Notes under the pieces: model-generated
Seen by the model: only the letters and a program-made list of their open reading frames with translations
What the model was told of the DNA's origin: nothing
Databases searched by the model: none
Program-made: the position numbers and the translations under genes
In this document: positions 17,932 to 27,559 of the stretch, one piece after another
How the letters are laid out: each line of letters opens with the position of its first letter
Position numbering within the stretch: the stretch's first letter is position 1
NCBI GenBank assembly: GCA_002699025.1
Contig: PABA01000060.1
Coordinates: 1-64,000 of the forward strand
Reading direction: 5' to 3'
Origin: Sandaracinus sp.
GTDB lineage: Bacteria; Myxococcota_A; Polyangia; Polyangiales; Houyiibacteriaceae
DNA: 64,000 bases

Positions 17932-19398
17932 TCAGCCCCGCGCTTCGTCCACCGGGTCGAGCTCGGCCGCGGCGAGGGCGCGGAGCCACTCGAGGAGCTC
18001 ACGAGCCGCCGGGGGCTCCGCGGGGCGCAGCTCGAGGTGGGCGCCCCGCGCGTCCCGGCGCACGGCCGCGAGCGGGACCTCCTCCCCCACGAGCCCCCGC
18101 GCCCACGCCTCCCGTGCCGCCTCCTCCCGCCGCGCGGCGGGCGAGAGACGCAGCCGCACCCAGCGCGCCAACCGGAGGAGGCTCGACGCGGGGGGCGCGC
18201 CGCTGCCGTCGCCCGTCGCCAGCGTCAGGCGACAGGGCTCGCCCTCGCGCACCTCGAGCCGCACGGCGACCTCCCGCTCGGCGCCGCGGAAGCGCCCCTC
18301 GAGCGCGCGCGGGTCGATCCCCGCGGCCCCCCGCGCGTCCCGGTAACCGACCCCGGCGAGCAGATCGCGGAGCCGCTCGAAGCAGTCCCGGGCCTCCACC
18401 ACGCGCCGCCGGTGCGCCTCGTCGGCCGGCGTGCACTCGACCTCGTGCGCCAGCGCCCCGGCCCCATCGACGCCCTGCTTTCGGAGCGCGAGCCGATCCC
18501 GGACCCCGCCCTCCCCGGGCCGGGATCGGAGCGTCGCCAGGAGGACGCTCCCCTGACCGTAGGCCCAGCCCGCCGGCGCCCCGACGTCCTCGAAGCCCGC
18601 GTGGGGCCGCCCATCCAAGCGCACGGCGCGCAGCGCGCCGGCCCCGGCGTCGCGCCCCGCCACGGCGAAGGCGTCGTCGGCCCAATAGGCCGTCGGCTCG
18701 ACGAAGGGCCCGCTCCCCCGGAGCACCACGTGCGCGCGCTCCCGCATGCGCCCCTCCCCGTCGACCACCGCCGCCCGGAGCGCCGCGCTCCCGTCCGCGA
18801 GCGCGAGCACGGCGCGCGTCCCCGCCGCACGCGCGTCGAGATCCCGCACCGGCCGCTCGAGCGCGTGCCGCACGTCGCGGATGGCCTCGCCGGTCCCCGC
18901 CGCGACCCCGAGCAGGGGGTCGGCCAACCCGTAGGCCACCAGCGGGCCCGTCCTCAGCTCGGCGAGAGCCAGGGCGCGCACGTCCGCGCGCTCGTGCACC
19001 ACCTCGCGCGCCTCCTCCTCCAGGTCGACGAGCCGGCGCCGGCTGAGCACGAGCCCCTCGGCGCCCGCGGCGGCCACCCAGAGTCGATCGCCCCGCCCGT
19101 CGACGGACGCGGCCGTGGCGCCGCGGAGCACGCATCGGGCGTCCTGCCCCTCCGTCCAGACCCAGGCGCCGACCGGATCGACCCAGGCCACCACCGGGCG
19201 CCCGCCGACCCAGCGCGGCGTCGGACAGGCGAGCGCCCGATCGCTGCCGAGGTAGGTCGACCAGCGCGGCGCGAGCGCCCGCGGCGTGTCCAGGAGAGCG
19301 ACGGCCGGCCCCCAACGCCCCGCCCAGGCGACGAGGAGCCCGTGCCCCCGCAGGGCCACGCGACAGCGGGCGACGCTCTCCGCCCGGGCCCCGCTCAA
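17932..19398 (-). CDS. unknown protein, coupled to the SRAP gene
   Basis: This 488-residue protein is not recognised. Its first ~300 residues are rich in short beta strands with repeated WVDP, GDRLWVAA and YGLADPLLG-like segments, suggesting a propeller-like fold. The last ~150 residues are alpha/beta with a paired-cysteine region (EVECTPAD, EARDCFERL). No signal peptide is apparent. The probable start is TTG at 19398, which overlaps the SRAP stop (TTGA), the same kind of junction as the other operons here; a GTG a few codons later is also possible. The coupling suggests co-expression with the DNA-damage protein, but no function can be assigned. Confidence 0.65.
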   Translation of the reverse strand: MSGARAESVARCRVALRGHGLLVAWAGRWGPAVALLDTPRALAPRWSTYLGSDRALACPTPRWVGGRPVVAWVDPVGAWVWTEGQDARCVLRGATAASVDGRGDRLWVAAAGAEGLVLSRRRLVDLEEEAREVVHERADVRALALAELRTGPLVAYGLADPLLGVAAGTGEAIRDVRHALERPVRDLDARAAGTRAVLALADGSAALRAAVVDGEGRMRERAHVVLRGSGPFVEPTAYWADDAFAVAGRDAGAGALRAVRLDGRPHAGFEDVGAPAGWAYGQGSVLLATLRSRPGEGGVRDRLALRKQGVDGAGALAHEVECTPADEAHRRRVVEARDCFERLRDLLAGVGYRDARGAAGIDPRALEGRFRGAEREVAVRLEVREGEPCRLTLATGDGSGAPPASSLLRLARWVRLRLSPAARREEAAREAWARGLVGEEVPLAAVRRDARGAHLELRPAEPPAARELLEWLRALAAAELDPVDEARG

Positions 19399-20126
19399 TC
19401 GCCTGCCTCCGCGATCGTGACCTCCTCGATCGCGGAGGGGTCGTCGTGCCGGACGTCGTTCACGTGGGTCGAGACGCGCACGATCTCGAAGCCTTCGGGG
19501 AGACCGGCGGCCAGGAGCGCGGGCCGTGGATCGTCGGCGGCCGGATCCACCGTCGGGTCGAGCCAGCGGGCGCGCAGCTCCGGGGGAACCACGACGGGCA
19601 TGCGCGGGTGGAGGGCCTCGAGCGGGCCCACGGCGTCGCGGGTGAGGATCGCGAAGCCGAAGCAGACCTCCTCCTCGCCCTTCCAGCGGTCCCAGATCCC
19701 GGCGAGGGTGAAGAGCCCCCGATCGGCGCGCCGCACCAGATGGGGGACCTTCGTGCCCCCCTCCCCTTTCCGCCACTCGAACCAGCCATCGGCCGGCACC
19801 AGGCAGCGCCGCCGCTCGAAGGGGCCCCGGAAGGTGTTGCGCGCGTGGACGGTCTCGATGCGCGCGTTGATGGGCTTTCGCGCCTTCGCGCTCTCCGCCC
19901 AGAAGGGCAAGAGCCCCCAGCGAAACCAGGCGAGCGCCGGCGGCCGGAGCTCCCCCTCCTTCGCGCGCTGGCCGATCACGGGCACCGGCTGCGAGGGGGC
20001 GACGTTGTAGCGCGGGCGGCACCACTCGGGCTCGGCCGCGAAGAAGGCCTCCTCGGGGCGCTCGAGCCAGTCGAAGGCGTCGAAGATCTCCTCCGGATCC
20101 ACGGTGAGCGTGTAGCGACCGCACAT
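19395..20126 (-). CDS. SRAP-domain abasic-site protein (YedK/HMCES family)
   Basis: The 243-residue protein crosslinks to abasic sites in single-stranded DNA, shielding them during replication. All catalytic residues are in place: C2 exposed after Met removal (MCGRYT), N41 in RYNVAPSQ, E117 in GWFEWR and H173 in HPRMPVVV. The start ATG at 20126 is dictated by C2; an upstream extension would bury the nucleophile. It is the first gene of a two-gene minus-strand unit and is divergent from the Ser/Thr kinase across a 94 bp gap. Confidence 0.95.
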   Translation of the reverse strand: MCGRYTLTVDPEEIFDAFDWLERPEEAFFAAEPEWCRPRYNVAPSQPVPVIGQRAKEGELRPPALAWFRWGLLPFWAESAKARKPINARIETVHARNTFRGPFERRRCLVPADGWFEWRKGEGGTKVPHLVRRADRGLFTLAGIWDRWKGEEEVCFGFAILTRDAVGPLEALHPRMPVVVPPELRARWLDPTVDPAADDPRPALLAAGLPEGFEIVRVSTHVNDVRHDDPSAIEEVTIAEAGD

Positions 20127-20205
20127 GGGCCGGAGCTTGGCGGAGCAGACCGGCGCTGGGAAGGCCGCCCCGCGGGAAGGGGAGGCGGAGGGCGGCATTT
20201 TTCGG

Positions 20206-20211
20206 TAGCAT
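20206..20211 (+). promoter_or_regulatory. -10-like TAGCAT before the kinase gene
   Basis: TAGCAT ends 9 nt before the kinase ATG. No convincing -35 is seen at 16-18 bp. The nine bases between (CGGAGTTCC) also contain GGAG, so either a leaderless or a minimal-leader message is possible. Confidence 0.3.
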
Positions 20212-20220
20212 CGGAGTTCC

Positions 20221-21540
20221 ATGCCCGGGGACCCCCCCAACCTTCCTTCCTTCTTCGACGACGACGGCGACGACTACGGCGAAGAGAGCACGGTCGTCGA
20301 TCTCGGCATCGACGAGGCGCCGGAGATCCCGCACTACCCGGCCCTCGCGCGCTTCGGCCCCTTCGAGATCCTGGGGCGCATCGCGCGCGGCGGCATGGCG
20401 GAGATCTACCTGGCCCGCGAGCCGGGGAGCGACGGGCGCGCGCGGCACGTCGTGCTGAAGCGCGTGCTGCCCGAGCGCGAGGACGACGCCGCCTTCCTGC
20501 AGATGTTCCGGGACGAGGCCGCGATGGCGACGCGCCTCTACCACCCGAACATCTGCCACGTGTACGAGTGCGGCGAGATCGAGTCGCACACCTTCATGAC
20601 CCTCGAGTGGGTCTACGGCGCGACGCTCCGCAAGCTCATCCGCCGGGCCGCCCGCGCCGACGGAATCCCCGTGCGCATCGCGTGCCACCTCATCGCGCGC
20701 ATCGCCGGCGCCCTCGACTACGTGCACGGCGCGACCGGCGTGGACGGGCGGGCGCTCGACATCATCCACCGCGACGTCAGCCCCCACAACATCATGCTCG
20801 GCTGGGACGGGCGGGTGAAGCTGCTCGACTTCGGCATCGCGAAGACCAGCAGCGACGAGACCGACACCGAAGACGGCGTGCTCAAGGGCAAGTACGCCTA
20901 CCTCGCGCCCGAGCAGGCGCGCGGCGAGCGCCTCGACAAGCGCGTGGACATCTTCGCGCTCGGGGTCGTCTTCTACGAGACGCTGACCTGCCGGCCCCTC
21001 TACCACCGCGGCGGCGTGCTCCCGACGCTGGACGCGATCCTCAACGAGCCGGTCCCTTCGGCGCGAGCCGTCGCGCCGCACGTGCCCCCGCAGGTCGACG
21101 CCATCCTCCACCGCGCCCTGCGCAAGCGGGCGAGCGACCGCTACACGAGCGCGGGCGAGATGCGCGACGCGCTGGACGATTACCTGCGGCGCCACGGCGG
21201 CGCGGTGACGCCGGACGAGGTGTCGAGCTTCATGGAGCAGATCTTCGGGCAGGAGGATCGCAACCCGCTGCCCGAGAACGCCGCGAAGCTGACCGGCTCC
21301 TTCCAGTCGCTGACGGGCTCCCTCTCGATGGTGTCGGGCTCGTTCGGGCCGTTCGGGCAGGGAGGCGCGCGGCCCACGTCGGAGCGCGCCCCGCAGCAAA
21401 CGGTGACCATCCCGCAGCCACGCCCACGCGCGGCGGCGGAGGAAGAGGAGAGCACGGCCCCGCTCTGGCCCTGGCTGGTGCTGGCGGTCACGGCGGCGAG
21501 CGCGGCGGCGGGCGGCCTCACCTGGTGGCTCCTCCGCTGA
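20221..21540 (+). CDS. membrane-anchored Ser/Thr protein kinase
   Basis: The 439-residue Hanks-type kinase has a glycine loop GRIARGGMAEIY (52-63), catalytic lysine K80 (VVLK), alpha-C glutamate near 99, HRDVSPHN (183-190), DFG (203-205) and APEQ (229-232), so it should be active. A low-complexity Ser/Gly/Pro segment (about 290-415) with repeated LTGSFQSLTGSLSMVSGSF leads to one C-terminal membrane helix (about 418-437), placing the catalytic domain in the cytoplasm with almost no outside domain. An acidic 40-residue N-terminus precedes the kinase. This design is common in Myxococcota. GGAG lies about 6 nt before the ATG. Confidence 0.95.
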   Translation: MPGDPPNLPSFFDDDGDDYGEESTVVDLGIDEAPEIPHYPALARFGPFEILGRIARGGMAEIYLAREPGSDGRARHVVLKRVLPEREDDAAFLQMFRDEAAMATRLYHPNICHVYECGEIESHTFMTLEWVYGATLRKLIRRAARADGIPVRIACHLIARIAGALDYVHGATGVDGRALDIIHRDVSPHNIMLGWDGRVKLLDFGIAKTSSDETDTEDGVLKGKYAYLAPEQARGERLDKRVDIFALGVVFYETLTCRPLYHRGGVLPTLDAILNEPVPSARAVAPHVPPQVDAILHRALRKRASDRYTSAGEMRDALDDYLRRHGGAVTPDEVSSFMEQIFGQEDRNPLPENAAKLTGSFQSLTGSLSMVSGSFGPFGQGGARPTSERAPQQTVTIPQPRPRAAAEEEESTAPLWPWLVLAVTAASAAAGGLTWWLLR

Positions 21541-21695
21541 CGGGGGGCTCGGCCCGCGCACGTCGCGAGCGGGTCGCCAGAGGGTGCGGGCGGGCAGCCG
21601 CACGCGCAGATGGCTGGGCGGATGACCGGGCGGATGACTGGGCGGGTGGCCATGCGCACGGAGGACCGGCTGGGGAGCCGTTCGGCGGGGCCGGG

Positions 21696-21725
21696 TTGAC
21701 GCGGCGCGTCACGACCTCCTATCCT
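21696..21725 (+). promoter_or_regulatory. sigma-70-type promoter of the Cys-rich lipoprotein gene
   Basis: TTGACG (21696-21701), an 18 bp spacer and TATCCT (21720-21725) lie upstream of the lipoprotein. The leader would be about 70 nt and contains GGGGAG before the ATG. The elements match those before pyrR closely. Confidence 0.6.
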
Positions 21726-21802
21726 GACCCGTTCGCTTGGATTGGAGAGCACGCGGCGGGCCCCTCGGGGGCGCGCAGGGCGCGCTCGCCGGGGAGACGA
21801 GG

Positions 21803-23014
21803 ATGAGCCGGAAGGTCGAGAGCTTCGCGTCGCCCGCGCTGCTGTGCATCGCGGGCTTGCTGTTCGCCGGATGCGCCAGCGGCGGTGGTGGCGGCGGTAC
21901 GGACGCCGGCGGCGGCGGCACGGATGCCGGAGGGGGCACGGACGCGCAGATCGACCGGCCGGACGTCGGACCCGGCACGGACGGTGGCGGGGTGGACGCC
22001 GGCCCGGATGTGGACGCCGGCCCGGGCACCGACGCGGGCCCCGGGGTGGACGCCGGCCCGGGCACCGACGCGGGCGGGGACGAGGACGCGGGCTCGAGCG
22101 CGGACGCCGGCCCGGGCACCGACGCGGGCGCGGGCGAAGACGCCGGCCCGGACGTCGACGCCGGCTGCAGCAGCCCCGCCGACTGCGACGACGGCGACGC
22201 CTGCAACGGCATGGAGACCTGCGTGGGCGGCGCCTGCATGGACGGGACGCCCGTCGACTGCGACGACGGCGTCACCTGCACGGTCGACACCTGCGACTCC
22301 GCGACGGGCGCGTGCACGAACACGCCCGACGACAGCATGTGCGTGATGCCGCTCACCTGCGACGCCGTCGCCGGCTGCACGGACGCCAGCTGCGCCGAGT
22401 CCCCCTGCCGCCTCGTGAGCCCGCAGTGCGGCTGCGCGAGCGGCGAGGGATGCTACCTGAACGGTACCACCGGCGAGCGCGTCTGCGCCCCCGCGGGCAC
22501 CTCCGCGGAGGGCGAGCGCTGCGACATGGACCTCTGCTCGGCCGGCAACACCTGCGTCAACGTCTCGTCGACGGCGACCGAGGTTCCGATGTGCAAGCGC
22601 TTCTGCAACGGCGACGGCGACTGCACGGGCGGCGCCGGGTCGCTCTGCATCATCACCCTCGGGATGACCACGCAGCAGATCTGCACGACGAACTGCGAGC
22701 CGGCGAGCCAGACCGGCTGCCCGAGCGGCACCTTCTGCTCGATCTACGAGGAGATGGGCACGGGGCGGCGGCTGACCGACTGCCAGGGCCCGGTCGGGAC
22801 CGGCGGCCAGGGCACGCCCTGCGCCGAGGACGAGGACTGCCAGCGCGGCTTCGCGTGCATCGACACCGGCGCGAGCGGGACCCAGTGCCTGCGCTGGTGC
22901 CGCCGCTCCCCGGCCGGGGGCGAGTGCGGCAGCTTCCTCGGGACGAGCTGCGTGCGCCTCGGCGACGCGCCCGGGCTGGTCTTCAACGGCACCGAGTACG
23001 GCGTCTGCTTCTGA
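21803..23014 (+). CDS. Asp/Ala/Gly-repeat, cysteine-rich surface lipoprotein
   Basis: The 403-residue protein has a lipoprotein signal (lipobox FAGC, C24), then about 100 residues of GTDAG/VDAG/EDAG repeats that act as a flexible spacer. A cysteine-rich region follows with DCDDGDACNGMETC-type units and further CxxxxC pairs to the end (about 40 Cys in total by eye). Such layouts are common in Sandaracinus-like myxobacteria and are thought to be exported to the cell surface; function is unknown. ATG 21803 with GGGGAG 6 nt upstream is clearly better than the TTG at 21737. The last 270 bp overlap, on the opposite strand, the open frame of the next gene. Confidence 0.85.
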   Translation: MSRKVESFASPALLCIAGLLFAGCASGGGGGGTDAGGGGTDAGGGTDAQIDRPDVGPGTDGGGVDAGPDVDAGPGTDAGPGVDAGPGTDAGGDEDAGSSADAGPGTDAGAGEDAGPDVDAGCSSPADCDDGDACNGMETCVGGACMDGTPVDCDDGVTCTVDTCDSATGACTNTPDDSMCVMPLTCDAVAGCTDASCAESPCRLVSPQCGCASGEGCYLNGTTGERVCAPAGTSAEGERCDMDLCSAGNTCVNVSSTATEVPMCKRFCNGDGDCTGGAGSLCIITLGMTTQQICTTNCEPASQTGCPSGTFCSIYEEMGTGRRLTDCQGPVGTGGQGTPCAEDEDCQRGFACIDTGASGTQCLRWCRRSPAGGECGSFLGTSCVRLGDAPGLVFNGTEYGVCF

Positions 23015-24525
23015 AGGAGGGGGCCCTCGGCGTGCGTCTTCGCGCAAAGCGAAGAGCGGCGCCCGGGGGGCGGCGTCCCTCGAGGCCCTGAGGGCTCGAG
23101 GGCGGCGAGGTCGGCCCAGAGGCGCGCTCGGCGAGCCTGCTCGGTGACGTCGGAGAGGCCAGCGCGCGCTCGCGCGAGGGCCGCGGCGCGCCCCTCTCCT
23201 TCGCGGGCCGCGGCGAGGGCGAGCCAGAGGTCGACGCGCTCCCAGCCGGGCGGCATGTGGGCCGCGCGCTCCGCCGCGCCTTCGTCGTCTCCGCAGGCGA
23301 GCTGCGCCGCGCCGAGCGCGCGGTCCCGGTGCGCCTCGAAGCGCGGCTCCCCTTCCAGGGCGAGCGCGCTCCGCCGCGCCTCGGCCGACGCCTCGGGCGC
23401 CTCGCAGCAGCGCCCCAGCACGTCCCCCAGGGCCGTGGCGAGCACGTAGCTCCAGCGCGGATGCGCGGGCCACTCCGGATCCGCGAGGATGGCCACGGCG
23501 TCCGCGCAGGCTCCGTCCTCGGCGCGCGCCCGGGCGAGGAGCACGGCCGCGTCGGCCCGCTGGCTCGGGTCCTCGACGCTCGTCTGCCGGGCCCGCGCCG
23601 TCATCGGATCCACGCGGCTGAGGGCGGCGAGCGCGCGCGGCCGGAGCGTCGGCACGGGCGCCGCCGCGGCCTCCCAGCGCCGGAGCGTGCGGGCGAGCCC
23701 TTCGGGGAAGGCCTCGCCGACGAAGCGCGCGACGGCCGTCTCGAGCAGCACCAGGTACGCCCAGAAGCGCGCCTCGCCCTCGATCGCCTCCGCGCAGCGC
23801 TCGGCCCCCTCGAGGTCCTCGTCGGCGAGGACGGCGAGCGCGCAGCGGCGTCCGAGGAGGACCGGCGCGTCGTCCTGCGCCGCGAGGCGATCGAGCCAGG
23901 CGCGCGCGAGCTCGACCCGGCCAGCGCGCGCCAGGAGCGTCGCCGCCTCGCTCGCCCCGATCGCCTCCGGCCTCCCCTCGACCGCTCCCTCGGCGAGGGG
24001 CGCGAGGAGCTCCGCCGCCTCGTCGGCGCGACCCGCGGCGAGCAGGCGCTCGGCGAGCTGCCCGGCCGCGGCCAGGCGCGCCCAGCCCCCCTCCTCGGCC
24101 GGCTCGGCGTGCTCGCGCGCGAGCCGGAGCGCGAGGTCGAGCTCCTCCCCGTCGAGCAGGGCACCGATCGCGAGCACGTGAGCCTCCCAGGGCGCGCGGG
24201 CGCCCGCGAGGGCCTCCGCCCCGCTCGCCCCCGCCCGGAGCCGGCGGAGCGCACGCGCCGCCTCGGCCGCCGCCGCGTGCGTCGGCGGCAGCGTCGCCGC
24301 GAGCGCCGCCCCCTCCTCCTCGCGCCCGGCCTCGATGAGCCGCCGCGCCAGGTGCCCGAGCGCGCGTGGGCGGGCCTCCTCGCCGAGCCCCTCCGCGATG
24401 GCCCGCGCCCGGGTGAAGGCGTCGACCGGCCCCTGGGCCGGCTCGGGCGTGGAGGGCCCCGGCGCGGACGCGCCCCCGCAGGCGAGCAGGAGCCCGAGGA
24501 GCCCGCCGGCGAGGGCGCGGCTCAT
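22744..24525 (-). CDS. TPR-like helical lipoprotein, overlapping antisense end
   Basis: The predicted 593-residue protein has a short lipoprotein signal (LLAC, C16) and then an Ala/Leu/Arg-rich all-helical body with TPR-like spacing (for example the [16 protein letters not shown] and AWLDRLAAQ helices) and a few paired cysteines. It is coupled to purF by an ATGA overlap, but no link to purine synthesis is evident. The helical body ends near nt 23100; the frame then stays open for about 115 more codons of Pro/Arg/Ser-rich sequence, 90 of them antisense to the Cys-rich lipoprotein. Either the real stop was lost, a frameshift hides it, or the tail is real. The body is secure, the end is not. Confidence 0.7.
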   Translation of the reverse strand: MSRALAGGLLGLLLACGGASAPGPSTPEPAQGPVDAFTRARAIAEGLGEEARPRALGHLARRLIEAGREEEGAALAATLPPTHAAAAEAARALRRLRAGASGAEALAGARAPWEAHVLAIGALLDGEELDLALRLAREHAEPAEEGGWARLAAAGQLAERLLAAGRADEAAELLAPLAEGAVEGRPEAIGASEAATLLARAGRVELARAWLDRLAAQDDAPVLLGRRCALAVLADEDLEGAERCAEAIEGEARFWAYLVLLETAVARFVGEAFPEGLARTLRRWEAAAAPVPTLRPRALAALSRVDPMTARARQTSVEDPSQRADAAVLLARARAEDGACADAVAILADPEWPAHPRWSYVLATALGDVLGRCCEAPEASAEARRSALALEGEPRFEAHRDRALGAAQLACGDDEGAAERAAHMPPGWERVDLWLALAAAREGEGRAAALARARAGLSDVTEQARRARLWADLAALEPSGPRGTPPPGRRSSLCAKTHAEGPLLQKQTPYSVPLKTSPGASPRRTQLVPRKLPHSPPAGERRHQRRHWVPLAPVSMHAKPRWQSSSSAQGVPWPPVPTGPWQSVSRRPVPISS

Positions 24526-25943
24526 ACGCCGACGAGCGGGAGCTGGCGACGCCCCGACTCGCGGTCGAGCTCCACCGGCACCGGGTACTCGCCGCTGAAG
24601 CAGGCGTCGCAGTAGCCGTCCCCGCCGACGGCGCTCCGCAGCCCCTCGATCGAGAGGTAGCCGAGGCTGTCCGCCGTCACGTAGCGCGCGATGTCCTCGG
24701 GCGTGTGCCGCGCGGCGATGAGCTCGTCCCGGGTCGGCGTGTCGATCCCGTAGAAGCAAGGCCAGCGCGTCGGCGGCGAGCTGATGCGGAGGTGCACCTC
24801 GGCCGCGCCCGCGTCGCGGATCATCTTCACGATCTTGCGGCTGGTCGTGCCCCGCACGATCGAGTCGTCCACGACGGCGACGCGCTTGCCCCGCAGGAGC
24901 TCCGCCACCGGGTGCAGCTTGAGGCGCACGCCGAAGTGCCGGATCGACTGCGAGGGCTCGATGAAGGTCCGCCCGACGTAGTGGCTCCGGATGAGCCCCA
25001 TCTCGTAGGGCAGCCCGGCCTCCCGGGAGAAGCCGAGCGCCGCGGCCACGCCGCTGTCGGGCACGGGCAGGACGAGGTCCGCGTCCACCGGGTTCTCCCG
25101 CGCGAGCATCTCGCCCATGCGCTGGCGCGCCCGGTACACGCCGATGTCGTCGAAGCTCGCGTCCGGCCGCGCGAAGTAGACGTGCTCGAAGATGCACATC
25201 CGCCGCGGGCGCTCCTCGAAGGGGAAGAGCGAGCGCATGCCGAACTGGTTCATGACGATCATCTCGCCCGGCTCGATGTCGCGCACGTACTCGCCCCCGA
25301 TGAGCCCGAAGGCCGGCGGCTCGGAGGCCACCATGAAGGCGTCGCCGACCTGCCCCAGGCAGAGCGGCCGGAAGCCGAAGGGGTCGCGCACGGCGACGAG
25401 CTCCTCCGGCGAGAGGAAGACCAGCGAATAGGCGCCGGCGACCTGCCGGAGCGCGTCGGCGACCCGGTCGACCATCTGCTCCTCGCGGGAGCGCGCGATG
25501 AGGTGCACGAGCACCTCCGTGTCGCTCGAGGAGGAGAAGATGGACCCCTCGGCCTCGAGCTTGCGCCGGAGCGCCTCGCCGTTGGTCAGGTTGCCGTTGT
25601 GGGCGACGGCGATGCTGCCGTGGCCGCAGTCGACGGCGATCGGCTGCGCGTTCTTGATGTGGCTGCCGCCGGCCGTGGAGTAGCGCACGTGGCCGATGGC
25701 CCGGTTGCCGGGGAGCCGGTCCAGCACGGCGGCGCTGAACACGTCCTGCACCAGCCCGAGGCCGCGGTGCACGAAGAGCTGCTCGCCGTTGGAGCTGACG
25801 ATGCCGCAGGCCTCCTGGCCGCGGTGCTGAAGCGAGTGCAGGCCGAGGTAGGTGAAGTTGGCGGCCTCGGCCGCGCCGAAGACGCCGAATACACCGCACT
25901 CGTCGTGGAAGTGATCGTCGAGGAGGTCGTCGGGGGAGGCCAC
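24522..25943 (-). CDS. purF: amidophosphoribosyltransferase
   Basis: The 473-residue enzyme makes phosphoribosylamine from PRPP and glutamine, the first step of purine synthesis. The N-terminal nucleophile glutaminase domain begins at C16 (DECGVFG) after a short propeptide; RYSTAG and GNLTN of the glutaminase site follow. The PRPP loop [13 protein letters not shown] is near residue 345. Four cysteines match the Fe-S ligands of the Bacillus-type enzyme (in RMCIFEH, RWPCFYG and GYCDAC). Start is a GTG at 25943, 69 bp from the divergent HupE-like gene. The downstream lipoprotein overlaps by 4 bases. Confidence 0.97.
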   Translation of the reverse strand: MASPDDLLDDHFHDECGVFGVFGAAEAANFTYLGLHSLQHRGQEACGIVSSNGEQLFVHRGLGLVQDVFSAAVLDRLPGNRAIGHVRYSTAGGSHIKNAQPIAVDCGHGSIAVAHNGNLTNGEALRRKLEAEGSIFSSSSDTEVLVHLIARSREEQMVDRVADALRQVAGAYSLVFLSPEELVAVRDPFGFRPLCLGQVGDAFMVASEPPAFGLIGGEYVRDIEPGEMIVMNQFGMRSLFPFEERPRRMCIFEHVYFARPDASFDDIGVYRARQRMGEMLARENPVDADLVLPVPDSGVAAALGFSREAGLPYEMGLIRSHYVGRTFIEPSQSIRHFGVRLKLHPVAELLRGKRVAVVDDSIVRGTTSRKIVKMIRDAGAAEVHLRISSPPTRWPCFYGIDTPTRDELIAARHTPEDIARYVTADSLGYLSIEGLRSAVGGDGYCDACFSGEYPVPVELDRESGRRQLPLVGV

Positions 25944-26012
25944 GGGGCCTTTTTACGGAGGATCGCCCGGCGGCGCCAGCGAGGGCGTTCGCCCCCGTGA
26001 TATGGGAACGCC

Positions 26013-27128
26013 ATGCGCTCCCGAACCCCCTGGCGCGTGACGGCCCTCCTGGGCGCGGTGGCGATCGCGGCGGCGATCGTCGGCGCCCCGGCGAACGCCC
26101 GCGCCCACCTCGGCAGCCGGAAGTACCTGCGCGCCGAGGTCACGGACGCCGGCGTGGTGGTCGAGGCCGAGGTGGAGGCCGTGGACGCCTCCATGGAGCT
26201 CGGCCTCGGGCCGGAGGTGGACGAGGCGGCGCTCCGGGCGCGGGCTCCCCAGCTCGCGCGCTGGCTGCGGGAGGGGCTCCGCGTTCGGGCCGGGGACGCG
26301 CCCTGCGAGGCGGAGGCCGAGGCGCCCGAGCTGGTCACCCGGGACGCGCTCCGCTTCGTGCGCGTGGTGCTCTCCTACCGCTGCGCGGGAGAGGGCGCCC
26401 GCGTGCTCCGCGACGAGACCGTCTTCCCCGACGACCCGCAGCACGAGGCGATCGTGCAGGTCGCCTGGGCCGCCGAGTCCGAGCGCGACGCGCAGATCCT
26501 CCGGCGCGGCCGGCAGGAGGTCGAGCTCGGCGCCCCGGCGGGAGCGGCGACGCTGACGGGGCGCTTCCTCTGGGAGGGCATGCTCCACTTCGCGACCGGC
26601 TACGACCACGTGCTCTTCCTGCTCTCGCTGGTGCTCGCGGCCGGCTTCGTCACGCGCAAGAAGGGCCTCCGGCCGACGCTGAAGGACGTCGCCTGGCTCG
26701 TGACGGCCTTCACCCTCGGGCACAGCGTCACGCTGATCGCGGCGGCGCTCGGGGTGGTCGTCTTGCCCTCGCAGCCGGTCGAGATCGCGATCGCCGCGTC
26801 CATCGTGATCGTCGCGACGCTGAACGTGTGGCGGCCCGAGCAGCGGGGGCCCATGCCCTGGCTGGCGCTCGGCTTCGGGCTCATCCACGGCTTCGGCTTC
26901 TCGTCCGTGCTCGCCGAGCTCGGGCTGCCGCGGGACCAGACCGTGCTCGCGCTGGTCGCCTTCAACGTCGGCATCGAGCTGGCGCAGCTCGCCTTCGTCG
27001 CGGTGGTGCTCGGGCCGATCGCCTGGGCCGCCCGTCAGCGCGGCTACCGGCACCTGGTCCGCGGGGGCTCGGTGCTCATCGGGCTGCTCGCGATCTTCTG
27101 GGTCGTCGAGCGCATCGCGGGGGCCTGA
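26013..27128 (+). CDS. HupE/UreJ_2-family membrane protein
   Basis: The 371-residue protein has a signal segment (1-31), a periplasmic domain of about 150 residues with two Cys (C99 and C129 by count), and a C-terminal membrane domain of six or seven helices. The latter carries HupE/UreJ signatures: GYDHVLFLLSL, FTLGHSVTL, LIHGFGF and FNVGIELAQL. Family members are proposed nickel/cobalt permeases linked to hydrogenase or urease; the conserved His/Asp residues are present. No hydrogenase or urease genes lie in the window, so the metal role here is open. Start ATG 26013 follows TATGGG by 6 nt, with no Shine-Dalgarno. Confidence 0.8.
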   Translation: MRSRTPWRVTALLGAVAIAAAIVGAPANARAHLGSRKYLRAEVTDAGVVVEAEVEAVDASMELGLGPEVDEAALRARAPQLARWLREGLRVRAGDAPCEAEAEAPELVTRDALRFVRVVLSYRCAGEGARVLRDETVFPDDPQHEAIVQVAWAAESERDAQILRRGRQEVELGAPAGAATLTGRFLWEGMLHFATGYDHVLFLLSLVLAAGFVTRKKGLRPTLKDVAWLVTAFTLGHSVTLIAAALGVVVLPSQPVEIAIAASIVIVATLNVWRPEQRGPMPWLALGFGLIHGFGFSSVLAELGLPRDQTVLALVAFNVGIELAQLAFVAVVLGPIAWAARQRGYRHLVRGGSVLIGLLAIFWVVERIAGA

Positions 27129-27181
27129 GTCGAGCGCGGGCGTGGAAAAGGCCGCGCCCCCCGCGCTACCTTCCGCCCGCC

Positions 27182-27559
27182 ATGGCCTCGCGCGTCCGCC
27201 GCCGCCCCCTCTACGCCCTCGCCCTCGCGGGCCTCCTCGCCGCCCTCTCCCCCGGCTGCGGCGACGAGGGCTGCGGCGAGCCCCTCCGCATCGTCGCCCC
27301 GGAGGACGGCGCGACGGTCAGCGGGGAGTCCCTCGAGCTCGCCATCGACGCCTGCGGCCTCGAGCGGGACACGCTGATCGTCGCCCAGCTCGTGAGCCCG
27401 GTGGAGAGCGACTACGCGAGCTGGGTCTTCCTCGCCGACGACGTCTACACCGAGAGCGTCCCCACCCTCCCCGGCGAGATGTGCTTCCAGCTCGTCACGC
27501 GGAGCGACGAGGGAGACGGCCCGCCGACGCCCCAGACCTGCGTCACGGTGGAACGATGA
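27182..27559 (+). CDS. small lipoprotein of unknown function
   Basis: The 125-residue protein has a basic N-terminus, a hydrophobic segment and a cysteine at C26 (LSPGC, a weak lipobox). About 95 residues follow with an Ig-like beta pattern (IVAPEDGATVSGESLEL). Four more cysteines could form two disulfides. Start ATG 27182 follows TACCTT by 9 nt. The stop overlaps the next gene's ATG. It is probably a periplasmic or surface protein; the partner is unknown. Confidence 0.65.
   Translation: MASRVRRRPLYALALAGLLAALSPGCGDEGCGEPLRIVAPEDGATVSGESLELAIDACGLERDTLIVAQLVSPVESDYASWVFLADDVYTESVPTLPGEMCFQLVTRSDEGDGPPTPQTCVTVER

Noticed and set aside
25944-26012. riboswitch or PurR box between purF and the HupE-like gene
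   Set aside because: The gap is only 69 bp and no aptamer-like conserved core or clear operator was visible.
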